Source of the DNA: Diploptera punctata
Lineage: Eukaryota; Arthropoda; Insecta; Blattodea; Blaberidae
Assembly: GCA_030220185.1 (NCBI GenBank)
Contig: JASPKZ010009646.1
Span: forward strand, 36,100 to 100,099
Reading direction: 5' to 3'
DNA: 64,000 nt
The notes under the pieces are model-generated. The model did not search any database. It worked only from the letters and a program-made list of their open reading frames with translations, and was not told the origin of the DNA. A program made the position numbers and the translations under genes. Shown in pieces: positions 1-10,720 of the stretch; within the stretch, counting starts at the first letter, position 1; each line of letters starts with the position of its first letter.

Positions 1-93
1 ATTTCAGTTGTGTTACTAAAGACCTGGATCCTTAAAAAGCGTCGTTAAATGAATTTCTAATTACTTAGTTTATTAATCTGAATTTAATAATTA

Positions 94-404
94 TGTGAAA
101 GTAAAGTAAAGTTGTCCCACTATAGGCTTCGGGAAGCCCTTGGGGTAATAGGAGGTTAAGGCATCCACTTTTTGTAGACAATCGGCACTTGATGTCAGCC
201 GGGTTGTCAGCCCTGCGTGACGGCCGCCTTTACTCCTAGAACAAGCGTCTGGTACTCATTTCCGTTAGATGCTGAGTGGACCCCAGGGCCATAGTGCCGC
301 CAGAAGGTTTTGGTCAGTTTAAAAATCCTGACCTCACGGGACTTGAACCCTCGACCTTCCGACTTGTAGCGCAGTGCCTTAACCACTACGCTACGTCGTG
401 CCCC
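94..404 (-). mobile_element. SINE family 2, near full length, tRNA-derived
   Basis: A tRNA-like RNA polymerase III head lies on the minus strand at the right end: an A box reading TAGCGTAGTGGTTAAGGC and a B box GGTTCAAGTCC. The 3' tail is at the left and is a short run of CTTTA-type units. The copy is flanked by a perfect 9-bp duplication TAATAATTA (85-93 and 405-413), so the ends are well defined. A second full copy is at 62619-62919, with partial copies at 6999-7194 and 15875-16104. It encodes no protein and depends on a LINE enzyme for movement. Confidence 0.9.
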
Positions 405-413
405 TAATAATTA

Positions 414-1640
414 GGTAATAAATGTAAATTATTTGTTGTACTTATAGCAGAGTTGTAAAGATCCTCTATTGTTTATCAATTGTATGTAAAACTGCTAAAT
501 TATGACATTGGTTACATACAATTAACATTAGCTATACATTCGTTGCATAAAATTACCTTAATAACAATCACGACCACTAATAATGAAGTACCATAGTTAT
601 AAAGATGTCATAAATAGTATAACGGAATACATCAGTTTAACAGTAAACCCAAAGAAAAGAGGCAATATATTGTTTTCGTTTTATATTTTATTTTTGGAGA
701 AAGTCATCATGTGAAACTCGTAACGTTATACAATTCAGTCTGCTGAGTTAGAAAAGGGGACATTTATAAAAATCTACAACAGATCCGAAGTAACAAGGCA
801 GCATGTAAGAAGTTATAGGTATCATTACGGAAGATCCCTTCACATACCAATTGATGCATCCATCCCAAAGAAACAAGACTGAAATGGCTGAAATATTGTC
901 ATTTGATCGTTTTTCCAATTCAATGTTTCATTGTAAACTTATTTCGTATAATACTAATGTTCGTAAGGCACTTGGTAGTGAATTGAAGTACCAGAGTTTA
1001 ATCCACAGCAGAGAGATTTGTTTAGCCGTATTGGAAAAGGAGCCTTTATAAAACATCCTGGGACCTTACCTGAAGATAAAAACGGCGCATCCTAGGGTAC
1101 TTTCATATATTTAAGCACCTAACATTGACTAAAGCAAAATTATTACAGGTTACAACTGAATTTATCACAAACACATGTTGTATTTACCTAGCTCTTAGGC
1201 CCTAACAATGAAATAAGGTATTTCGGAAAGAAAAAGTTAAAGACATGGATTCTTCGTATGTATAGAGGAAATTGTAGTTACATAGTTTTATAAAATAGGT
1301 CCGTAACTGTATTATAATTATATTGTTAATACATCCGAGTCAATGGAGTAAATGAATTAACTTTTAATCAAACGCTCTAAGTATACATATAAGTAGAATA
1401 CAATTTTATTATTAAATAATTCCATAAAATTAAATAAATTAAAGTTATATTCGTGTACTCAATTTGGTCTTTGAGCCTACAAATACAATCATAGTGCATT
1501 CATATATGTTAGTTTACTGGAAATATAACCATGTCTGTCTTAGATGACAACATTCAACGAATTGGATAGAAGTGTTATATTTATACTAAGTTTTTTAAAT
1601 TCTTGAACGAATAATATGAAATTAAGGATATTCAATATAT
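414..1640. other. No gene recognised
   Basis: AT-rich sequence. The longest open frame (66 codons, 851-1051) has no family resemblance I recognise. Probably decayed repeats or unique intergenic DNA. Confidence 0.5.
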
Positions 1641-1974
1641 CCACAGCTGTGGTCTCGACGTAGCGTGCTGCCTTATCACTCAGCGGGCCCGGGTTCAATC
1701 CCCTATCGGGGCAGTTTTCTGGGTGAGGTTTTTATCGGGGCTTTTCCTCACCTGTAAGACAACTGTCAGGAAAACTTTAAGGGCCAAACGGTCCCCGAAA
1801 TCATATGGCCATCATCATCATCCTTATCATTATCATCTCATCATCATCCTTCACCGGTGTGGAAAGCAACGGGAAGCTACCGCACCTAAAATTCCCTAGT
1901 AAAGCTGCAAAGCATAGCATGAAAATGCTATGAATGCAGTGAAAGACCTGCCCTCGGGCAGAATTACTATGGAT

Positions 1975-1977
<3 letters not shown>
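1641..1977 (+). mobile_element. SINE family 1, short 3' variant
   Basis: tRNA-derived head on the plus strand beginning CCACAGCTGTGGTCTCG, with a B box GGTTCAATCCC near 1692. The shared body (GTGAGGTTTTTATCGGGG, then the region ending in a CATCATC-rich stretch) continues into a 3' part with CACCGGTGTGGAAAGCAACG and ends at an AT microsatellite. The same 3' part occurs at 26301-26566. The copies at 36423 and 11833 carry a different 3' part, so this family has at least two tail types. Confidence 0.85.

Positions 1978-2007
<30 letters not shown>
1977..2007. repeat. (AT)n microsatellite
   Basis: Pure AT dinucleotide run at the 3' end of the SINE at 1641-1977, probably grown from its tail. Confidence 0.95.
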
Positions 2008-2011
<4 letters not shown>

Positions 2012-2850
2012 AAATGAAGATAAGATAGAAACGCTTGCATGTGAGATTCTTCTGTGAAGATTATATGTAGTCTATTACGCCTCTTGCCAGGTGGTACAGG
2101 TGGGAATGTGTTCTAATAGTTAGCGCCTGACATGATGATCCAAGGGGCATAATATATATTTACTTGTTATTTATTTATTCTATTGGTTGAGATAAGACCT
2201 TCTCTTCCGCTCAGCTGTAGCTAATAAATATTACATATTCGATGAAACTAACAACTACAAAACATATGCATTATGAATATATAAAACAATTAAAATTGAC
2301 ATGTAACATAAACTTTAATGAATCTACATATAACGTAAAATTGTCCTTTAATATACAAACTATGTCTACATTGAATATTAGAGCAAAATAAAATAAAATG
2401 AGAAAATGTGATGACAGATTAATTTAATTTCCAATTCTGATGGCGATTGATTATCTCTGATGATATCTGACACACCAACTTAGAATTACACTGAGCTACC
2501 TGATCTCTCAGAGTTCCTAAAGTCCTTTGAAAGTTCTGTAGTCATGAAAAGTAACAAAGAATTTAGATGGAGCAGAAATATCGTTATACAAACTATAGAC
2601 TAAATTGGACAAATAAGGGAACAAACTCCGGCGAGTAAATTCAGGTAATAGTGTTTGAGAATCTTATTTGATATTCCTGGATTCACGACTTACGTGATAA
2701 GTAATCTGTCTGGTTTTTCCTGATTTTCCTCAGTCGTTCAAGGAAAATATTGGTTTTCAATTTCATTACCAGGGCTCATATCTTAATAGCCGGTTCATTA
2801 TATCATTATAAATTAACATAATACACAACTACACATAATATATATATGTA

Positions 2851-2890
<40 letters not shown>

Positions 2891-3392
2891 CCCTTAAATT
2901 CAACCGGACCCATTGATGTTTAAACCAGTAAGCATGAAGAAAAACCAACGATTATTAGATTAAATGAATGAATAAATGTCATTCATCTTAGAAATCAAAG
3001 ATGGAAAAAATATCCTTCTTTGGCTATATACTCCGTTACAATTATTTTTTCTTAAACAAATCTTTAAGGAATTGGTTTTGGAAAAAAAAAAAAAAAAGGG
3101 AAAGTCCACTAAAGCTTATTTTGGAAGATGCAATAGAAATATGAGATACTAAGACTATCAAGAAATAAAACGCGTGACTAAAAGAAAAGATTAATGGTTT
3201 CACTGACATGATATTATCAATAGAAAATGAGGAAGAAGAAAAAAATATGAAGAAAGAAGAGGATGATGATGAAACACTAGATAAACAACCTTAAACGACC
3301 TCTGAAAGTAAATCGTTAGAACTATTATTCACAAATGGTTCAACTCATCAAGGAATTTCGCATCTTAGCACCTGTTTTTTGAACAACGTAAA
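2008..3392. other. No gene; contains (TA)n at 2839-2888
   Basis: AT-rich DNA with a TA-rich microsatellite at 2839-2888 and a poly(A) tract near 3080. No coding segment or recognised repeat was found in the rest. Confidence 0.55.
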
Positions 3393-3485
3393 TATGATAT
3401 TGATGATTATGATGTTCAAGTGGTGTTCAGGGATGTTTTGGACCTTATAGGATCCTGACATTTGTCTTGCCTACGAGAAAAACTA
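3393..3485 (-). mobile_element. SINE family 1 fragment
   Basis: The middle of SINE family 1 in reverse orientation, recognisable by the segment matching TTCGGGGACCGT...GGCCTTAAAGTTTCCTGACA in diverged form. The tRNA head is missing. Confidence 0.6.
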
Positions 3486-4263
3486 AGTACATCATATGGG
3501 GAACATATTCGATCGGGAGATATATCCCGTACCTCATATGTCTTAGATAACGAAGTTACTTCTAGACAACAACAGTGGACTATTCTATTTTTAACTGAAG
3601 TAATAGCTGTAACAAATTATTTAATATTAAACTGAAAGATAACAAACACCTAGCCAAAAATAAATAAAAGGAAAAAGCATTTACATAGCTAGAAGCAGAT
3701 GCATATATCGGAATTATATTTTAAATGTTACTGAATCCCTCCTGAGCCTGGAGCGTATATATTGTCATCTCTTGCTCTCTCTTATTAATTTATATTCGCA
3801 ATATTTTCTCATAATGGAGGGAAGGTTTACACATTTTTAACCACTTTGGGGGTATTAATACTTCAATCTTGAACTCTCCCCCAGATGAATCCATTTCACA
3901 TGTACTTTACATTCATATTTTCTTTAAAATTAAAATCTAAAACAAAAAATTAAAAGTCGTTAATTCTCTTTACCATTTTCATCGTTGGTAGTTATAATAC
4001 GATTTGTTCGATATTTGTGCTCTTAATCAAAGCAATTTTACTCATTATTCGATTTACGTTTGTAGTTTTATAAAATATTTCTTCCCTCTTAATGAAAAAT
4101 AACTTCTTTGTGCGCGATAGTGCGTTTTGTCGTACTTACAGCAATGGCGACCATGACTGAAAATTCAACTTCCTACACTTCGGGGTTGCCAACCTAAATA
4201 ACTATACTGTAATATTACAATTACACTCACGTGCGGGAATTAAAACCACTGTCTTCTATGTAT
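3486..4263. other. No gene recognised
   Basis: AT-rich intergenic DNA without a recognisable coding or repeat signature. Confidence 0.5.
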
Positions 4264-4525
4264 CTCGTAGACTGCAATGGGCAGGACATGTGGCACGAAT
4301 GGGAATGGAAGGCGTGCATGGAAGCTTCTTGTAGGTAAACCAGAGGGAAAACGCCCAGTTGGTAGACCAAGAATGAGATGGGAGAATAACTAACTATGAT
4401 TTGAGGGAAGTAGATTATACAGGGAATGATTGGAAAACATTGACTCAGGATACGGATGTATGGAGAGCTTATGTACGCGCGGCCATGAACCTACGGGTTC
4501 GATAGTGCCAGTGAGTTAGTTAGTC
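4264..4525 (+). mobile_element. LINE family A 3' end
   Basis: Starts in the codons for the RRLQWAGHVARMG segment of a non-LTR retrotransposon ORF2 C-terminus, passes through KLLVGKPEGKRPVGRPRMRW in a frame broken by small indels, and ends with the family 3' end GATAGTGCCAGTGAG followed by TTAG units. It is 5'-truncated and dead. At least a dozen other copies occur in this window. Confidence 0.85.
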
Positions 4526-5115
4526 TTCTATGTGTACTACGTACAATGTATATAAAAAAATATCCAAAAGGTAGCGTTAACATACATTACACGAAACAAA
4601 TCATTGCATTTTAAATGAACTGAAACAATATAAAACAATAAATACGTACTTGCGGCCATCTTATAAATAATTGTTTTCATGGCCTCCTGTTGTTTCAACT
4701 AATAAACATTGCCCACACTGTTAACGTTAGTCAATTATTTATAACGATCGCAAATATTTCCAACAAAGATGTTATTTTACTATTATTTATTATTTTGAAA
4801 ACACCATCGCGCAAAAAAATAATGTACAACGCACGTTTGCGAAGTGATTTACAGAATCTCGGAAATTAAAAATCTTGCTATCGCTCGGTTCTTAAACATT
4901 TTCCTCGCTTCTGTAAAAACCACTTCCCAACCTAGCATCGTAATATACTTTTTGGACATTCTTGGAAGGAACACCTGCATTATAAAAAAACACAATGTAA
5001 TAAGAATGTAAAAAACCTGAGGAATGCAAATATATGATTCCATTTCAAAAGTAATCCTGAAAATGCCTTAAATAGAATGAGAGGTTGATATATAACCCTT
5101 CTTTTATACGATAAT

Positions 5116-5190
5116 AATATTAATAATAATAATAATATTATTCTTATTCTTATTATTATTCTTATTATTATCATCATTATTATTATTCCT
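5116..5190. repeat. (AAT/ATT)n microsatellite
   Basis: Interrupted trinucleotide run with a few ATTCTT variants. Confidence 0.85.
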
Positions 5191-5490
5191 GCATTACATT
5201 GCAAACCTCTCCGTAGTAGGTAAGATATGTTGTACCGTTGATAGGGATTCCTTCATCAATGGGACGTTAAGCCTGGCGGCCCCCTTGGTGTTTTTCTACA
5301 AGATTAGGCTAAGTGCGGCACCGATTTTAATTTTTTCCCTTTGCTTCATCATCTCATATACAACACAACTATTATTATACAAACACTTAAAATATACAAT
5401 GATCCTACACTCCTCTGTAAACAAGACAAGAATACATTATCTACGGAAAGGGATTTGCCAAAGTTATGAGTATATTAAAATATACCAAAT

Positions 5491-5548
5491 TAACGTCATC
5501 TATCAGCCCAGCGCGGAACCCGAAGCACGATATGTGCAATGATGACAT
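5491..5548 (+). repeat. Unclassified interspersed repeat, copy 1
   Basis: About 55 bp beginning TAACGTCATCTATCAG and containing GTGCAATGATG recurs inverted at 12506-12559. Read as protein the copies give similar strings (NVIYQPSAEPEARYVQ and NVIYQSRAETESRNVQW), but the open frame may be accidental. The element class is unknown to me. Confidence 0.6.
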
Positions 5549-5556
5549 TAGAACAC

Positions 5557-5609
5557 ATTATTATTATTATTATTATTATTATATTATTATTACTATTAAT
5601 ATTACTACT

Positions 5610-5646
<37 letters not shown>

Positions 5647-5734
5647 GTAGTAGTAGTAGTAGTAGTAGTAATAGTAATAGTAGTGGTAGTAATAGTAGTG
5701 GTAGTAATAGTAGTGGTAGTAGTAGTAGTGGTTT
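5557..5734. repeat. Compound (ATT)n-(AGT)n microsatellite
   Basis: About 88 bp of ATT units changing into about 90 bp of AGT/GGT units. Long serine, valine or threonine homopolymer frames across it are artefacts. Confidence 0.95.
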
Positions 5735-6278
5735 CACCCGTCAGGCTGCGCTCTTTCCCCGTCCGCATTTCACTCTGCCAGCCGCAGAGTGTCCGGTTTT
5801 ATACTGGAAACCCTATAGATGCAATAGCAGCAGTTATAATGGTAGTATAATTCCAATCATTCAAATCTGGTTTTATAACTGGCATCACTATCTTCCGGAA
5901 ACCAAATGCAAGTCCTCTTCTTTGTCCTTCCAATGATGCGGTATCAACCCTTGTCAGGAAAACTGTACACTCCCCATTTTTGTCGCCTTTTACTCTGATG
6001 GATCTATTCTATAGTTTATATAATCTTCTCTTGGCATTCCTTTGACATGCCATGTATTTGTGTATATTTTTCCTTTGCATTACATCTATGATATCCGGCT
6101 CCTATAGTGCTCCAATGATTTCCTTTATTTGTCGATTTGGGATTTTTTTTTTTTTTTTCCATTCTAGAATTTCCAGCTGATTTTATTAAAAAATCAATTT
6201 CCATAAATACATTATTTTTGTTTCCTCAATAGGAACATTCTAAACTTCAGCGTCATATTTTAAAATACTGTACTATGG

Positions 6279-6285
<7 letters not shown>
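5735..6285. other. No gene recognised
   Basis: Sequence between two microsatellites. It may contain very old LINE debris, but nothing I can place. Confidence 0.45.
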
Positions 6286-6340
<55 letters not shown>

Positions 6341-6420
6341 GTAATAATAACAATAATAATAACAATAATAATAGCAATAATAATAACAATAATAATAGCA
6401 ATAATAATAACAATAATAAT
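6286..6420. repeat. (AAT)n with AAC/AGC variants
   Basis: Pure AAT at first, then a higher-order repeat in which AATAATAAC and AATAATAGC alternate. Confidence 0.95.
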
Positions 6421-6998
6421 ATTTAATTAGAAAAGAACCACAAATTAATATCTAACTGAACTTAAATTATTCTGCATGTTATTGGCAACTTTAGCGAAAA
6501 TGTCTGATTTATTGGAATTTTACCCTATGTTCTTTGAATCTTCGAAATCTTCGCTTAGATTCGACATCGATCGGTTACAAAGAATTTAATTCAACTATAA
6601 TTTGAAAGATTTTAAAATTGAAATATAGGGCCTATAAAATATGTGCTTTTAAAGAAATTGGTGTGTTTGATGTATGCATATTTATCGGCTACAGAGTCTA
6701 GTGTTTGAAAACAACATACTCGTATATTAAGTATAAAGAGTCAAAAGTCAATCCATGGATATTCATGAAGGGAGAAAACAATATTGTATTTTTTATGGTG
6801 TTACTGAAACGATCTTTAACATTACTTTTATTATTTCCTGGATTGTTGTTTGAAGTCTATTAGATGGGATACATACTGTGGTATTTATATAATTATCAAT
6901 ATTGATTTTAATTGTCTATACATTTATTATATCTATACACTTGTCAGTTTGATCAAATATACATTTATTATTTAATATTAATATTATTAATGTGATTA

Positions 6999-7223
6999 AA
7001 GTAAAGTAAAGTGATCCCACAACAGGCCCTGAGGCCCTTGGGGTAGTAGGAGGTTAAGGCTCCCACTTTTTCTAGACAATCGGCACTTTATGTCAGCCGG
7101 GTTGTCAGCCCTGCATGACGGCTGCCTTTACCCCCAGAACAGGCGTCTGGTACTCATTTCCGTTAGAGGCTGAGTCCACCCCAGGGCCATGAACCTACGG
7201 GTTCGATAGTGCCAGTGAGTAAG
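6999..7223. mobile_element. SINE 2 / LINE A chimera, single insertion
   Basis: Positions 6999-7194 are the 3' two-thirds of SINE family 2 in minus orientation (tail at the left, tRNA head absent). Positions 7190-7223 are the last bases of LINE family A in plus orientation (tail at the right). The parts meet at a shared GGCCAT. A perfect 12-bp duplication TTAATGTGATTA flanks the whole unit (6987-6998 and 7224-7235), so both halves entered together. Both outer ends are 3' ends of different RNAs, which fits priming from both nicks on two templates. Confidence 0.85.
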
Positions 7224-7324
7224 TTAATGTGATTATGTAAAATTGTAGACTTTCACGCTGAGTATTTTGATTCATGTATTGTATGTCTTTCGGGCTAAAA
7301 GGCCGTGGTCTGGTTTTATTAACA

Positions 7325-7365
7325 CTCAACGTTTCGTCTACTACTGCGGTAGACATCCTCAGGAG
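7325..7365 (-). ncRNA. Hammerhead-ribozyme-like motif HH1
   Basis: Minus strand. The core CUGAGGA (7356-7362) matches the hammerhead consensus CUGANGA. A single U follows, then helix II GUCUAC/GUAGAC with a 7-nt loop, then GAA. Helix III would be the self-complementary ACGU, followed by U at the cleavage position. Helix I is short (CUC/GAG). The U between the core and helix II departs from the textbook motif. It lies about 165 nt downstream of the Penelope endonuclease stop on the same strand, and hammerheads are reported from Penelope-like elements. Self-cleavage is not shown. Confidence 0.6.
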
Positions 7366-7528
7366 ATTCTGCGTGCTCTTTGACCTCTTAACTCTTCAAA
7401 TGTCGGCTACAGACTGGCTGTGTGTTGGAAATCATGCCCTTATTTATTGTTGAGTATTGTGTGGTGATGTTTTCTACATGGTCCGTTACTTTGGAGCTAT
7501 TTTTCTGATTGATTGTCACTGGTGTAAG

Positions 7529-7820
7529 TCATAGGTTTATTCTCGTGTTATATAATGCCGGAATCCAAATTTTATTAATCTTCATAGTTTCATCTTTTTT
7601 GTTAAAGGAATTTTTGTGTTTGTAAATTTCAATAGCCTCTCTGTGAAGTCTGGTGTAGTAATGTGTTTTGGACAAAACTTGTGTTTCTTCAAATTTTATG
7701 GCATGTTCTTTGTTATTCACTAAATGTTCTGCTACAGACGATTTTTCAGTTTGTTTCAACCTACAATTACTCTTGTGTTCTCGTATTCTTGTACTTATCA
7801 TCCGTTTTGTAGTTCCTATA
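7529..7820 (-). pseudogene. Penelope-like GIY-YIG endonuclease, 5'-truncated
   Basis: An open minus-strand frame carries the FIGTTKRMISTRIREHK segment, the (Y/F)IG-x-T-x2-R...R-x2-EH pattern of Penelope-type GIY-YIG endonucleases. It then has a KSSVAEHL stretch, an acidic EAIEI helix and a closing WIPAL, all in family order. The endonuclease nicks target DNA for retrotransposition. The N-terminal GIY half and the whole reverse transcriptase are missing: upstream of about 7820 the frame runs into the inverted copy of the element's own end, so its first 35 or so codons are not endonuclease. No internal stop is present in the retained part, suggesting modest age. Confidence 0.85.
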
Positions 7821-7917
7821 AAACCAGACCACGGCCATTTAGCCCGAAAGACATACAATACATGAATTAATGTGATTGTTGTACTAAATGTAATATAGGG
7901 CATATGTTTTTCTAATT

Positions 7918-7975
7918 GAATAGAAGAGAAGTCCACATGGCCTTAACTCCATCAGACTAAATAAATTAATAAATA
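7918..7975 (+). mobile_element. CR1-like LINE 3' end fragment
   Basis: About 55 bp reading CCACATGGCCTTAACTCC with a degenerate AATAAAT tail. The same end appears inverted at 16680-16757, and a related one (AAGGCCTTAACTCTGCCAGG) at 17205 and 31370. Confidence 0.65.
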
Positions 7976-9077
7976 AATACTAAATGTACATTTAAATTAA
8001 TATTATTTAAGGAAACAAATTAATAATTACGCTTGTAGTTTCCATTCATAATTTAAAAAGTTTAAAACGTTCTTTTTCTTCACAACATTTTTATTTCTAA
8101 ATCCACTATATTCGGTCATACTAGAGTCCCTAATTAGTGCAAGAATCTCGCGCCTGCTTCTAGAATGAAACGATAATGTAGGCTTATATATATCACAGCA
8201 TATTTCTCAAAGTAAACTTATTTCGTCTCTGTCTGTTTCCTGTTTTAATGGCAAAAGTCACCCTAATATACATACATACTGGACTCTAGAGCCAGTAGCA
8301 TTCTTTACCACAATAATGAGTACGGCCTCACCCCTGTTAATGCATTACTCGCTCTGTCGACTTCATTTGTCAGCCATCCATCACCCACAACCACTTATTT
8401 ACCCCACAGAAACTGTCATCCATGTCACTCCTGATTTGCTTTGTGCAATGGAAACCTGTCCACATCTCTGTTTTGTTTACCATACTTTGATATCGAGTGT
8501 GTCATTTTAGAAATATATTTTTCTCCCCTCCTTTTAAAAAATATAAAATAACAACAGTAAAGCTTCTGGCTACATCTGTCTGGAGTGGAGAGCCATAGCT
8601 TTGATGTGCAAGTTATTCTTAAATGACATTTATAAATTAAGCATGTTCTCTAGTTTTATAAATTGAAAGGAAAGTCTTAATTTTATATTAAAAAAGCATA
8701 TATTGAATCCCGGAAATTGCATTTATCAAGGTAGCAAGTGCATAATTGTTTGCTATATCTAATCAGTTAGGATAAACCGGGTAAGTCAACTTTTGGTCGA
8801 AAATGAGTTATTAACATCTCCCGGTCGCTTTTGGTCCGATGCACGTTCGGTAAAAACGGGTAAGTCGTCAAGCGAATAGTGACGGTGTTATTAAGCATTG
8901 AATTTTCGATGTAACTCAATTTTTATGCACTCCTTGATGTAAGTTTTTGCTCTCCTGTAAAAATTACTTTTTAAGACTTACCTGATTTTTTTCCAAAATT
9001 ATGCAAATTTTATAGTTGATGTTTTTTAACCATTTAATTACATTTTAATTTTGTTATAATTTTCATGCTATACTCTA
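7976..9077. other. No gene recognised
   Basis: Intergenic. GGGTAAGTC occurs twice at 8779-8787 and 8860-8868 and a reversed ACTTACC near 8978, which might be a decayed element, but no boundaries can be drawn. Confidence 0.4.
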
Positions 9078-9512
9078 ATTCAATCCAGGAAGTTACTTTA
9101 GACCTTACGGACTACGTCAGTGTCTCCCTACATACAGGGGGTAGATGTTGCCAAACTCATAACGGTATTTGTTTGTTTAGGAAGGGGTGGAGGGGAAGGT
9201 CAGCAGTACTTTTTCCAAATCTATGTACTATACATTTAAAAAAACACAGTTTTTACTTTACGGCATGCAAACTAGTTTTATAGTAAATATGAGAGTCGAC
9301 ACTTTCACACAAGATAGTACAGGTCCGCACGAGCTCAGTGACAAGTGGTGACTGTTTTTTTAAGGGGGGTGGCTTGGACGGCTACAACTTACAACTCTGT
9401 ACCTGCTGTGTTGCATACTTCAGTTTTATTTAAGGATTTTTCTCAAGAAAATACTGTTAAAATGGCAACCCAGTTCCCTATTCCAAACACACAGTAACTT
9501 CCTGTATTGAAT
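9078..9512. mobile_element. Short TIR element (MITE-like)
   Basis: 435 bp bounded by 20-bp terminal inverted repeats matching at 19 of 20 positions (9078-9097 and 9493-9512; core CAGGAAGTTACT). The interior has no credible coding capacity. Superfamily unassigned. The ATTCAAT outside the core may be part of the TIR rather than a target duplication. Confidence 0.75.
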
Positions 9513-9713
9513 CTGATTGTAATGCCTATAGGGTTTGTAGATATTTGTACGAATAGAATAGACCTATATTATCCTATTTGTTTTATACAAATGTCTTATT
9601 TGAAACAAGTCCATTTTATAAAAACTGAACCTAAATATTTCTCAACAATAAGTTTATAGCACCTCGGTCTATCCTTGATCTCTATATTTGAAAGAACTCA
9701 ACCTAGGATTTAA

Positions 9714-10275
9714 AGAGAGATCAGGGCTTGCTTGGTTTAGGCTAGGGGCATGGAAATTTTTAAAAATTAGCGACGGTCACGATATGCGAATATGTCCAAT
9801 GTGCGGGAACCTTGAAGATGAGATACATATATTAGGAAAATGTGATGATTAAGAATATTGGAGACGTCAGTTATTACCGGAAAGATTTCTAAATTCAAAT
9901 CGGGAAAGATTGGCATGCTACGAGTTATTGGTAAATCCAGAAAATTGGATAAATTTGGGCAAATTTCTGGACAAAACGCAGAAAATAACAACACTCATTC
10001 ATGAATAAATATATGTTATCAAAACGCAATACCATTAATTCTTAACAATTATACATAACTTAATTAGTGTATAATGCTATTGTATTATTATGTAATTGTA
10101 ATATTATTGTGTTTTCTTTATGTAATTGTAATGTTATTGTTTTTTTTTGTTTTTCTTTATACTATTACCAATTATTACTTTATTGTAACGGACTGTCAAC
10201 AACACGTACGGCTTATTGCCCGTGCGACCTATATTTGTAAATATCTTACTTTTTGTCTAATAAAGTCCTACTACT
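9714..10275 (+). mobile_element. LINE family C 3' end
   Basis: The plus strand encodes, with an in-frame TAA at about 9850, a LINE ORF2 C-terminus with a zinc-knuckle ICPMCGNLEDEIHILGKC (C-x2-C...H...C), then ERLACYELLVNPENWINLG and a stop after TLIHE. The 3' UTR includes CCCGTGCGACC and ends AATAAAGTCCTACTACTAC. The same LINE in reverse orientation is split at 22246-22340 and 23018-23332. The catalytic part is missing, so this copy is dead. Confidence 0.8.
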
Positions 10276-10573
10276 ACTTGTTTACTATATTTGAAAGATA
10301 GTAAAACAATATAATTTCACTAATGTCTACGTTACTTTAACCATGTATTCTCTATTTTACATAATCAATATTTATGTATAAAATTCACATACGCTATTAC
10401 ACAGATTATTAAAATAGATTAATTGAAATCAATATAATAAACGCCTTAGCATCTAAAGTCATATCGTGTCTATATTCTTTGCCGTGTCGTATGTTTATTG
10501 TGTGTAGTCATGTTTTTTTTTAAGTTTATATGTTTTAAGAAATGTGTTAAATGGTGATTATGATTAAATGAAT

Positions 10574-10720
10574 ACTGGTAATGAAATTCCCACCTAGAAT
10601 TTGCCTTGACAATTAAACAGAATTAGGAAAAAAATAAAGATTGATCAGCTCCGGGGTTTTAACTCCGGACATACTGGATAAGAGTCGCAAACTCAATAGT
10701 CTGAGCCAATTCACTCGGTA
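10574..10720 (-). mobile_element. SINE family 4
   Basis: Minus-strand tRNA-like head (GGCTCAGACTATTGAG, then GGAGTTAAAACCCCGG as B-box region) followed by a short body whose far end reads AATGAAATTCCCACCTAG. A second copy lies at 19303-19452 with the same order of blocks. Confidence 0.7.

Larger units (their letters stand above)
7268..7867 (-). mobile_element. Penelope-like element, truncated, with inverted end copy
   Basis: On the minus strand a Penelope-type endonuclease (7529-7820) is followed by a 3' non-coding part that ends around 7268. The final 50 bp or so (about 7268-7320) recur inverted at about 7816-7867, directly against the N-terminal side of the endonuclease, replacing the expected upstream coding sequence. 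Inverted or partly duplicated ends are typical of Penelope-like retroelements. A hammerhead-like motif lies in the 3' part at 7325-7365. Confidence 0.85.

Noticed and set aside
8770..8985. A DNA transposon with GGGTAAGTC ends
   Set aside because: Only short, partly direct and partly inverted matches; no consistent terminal repeats or duplication.
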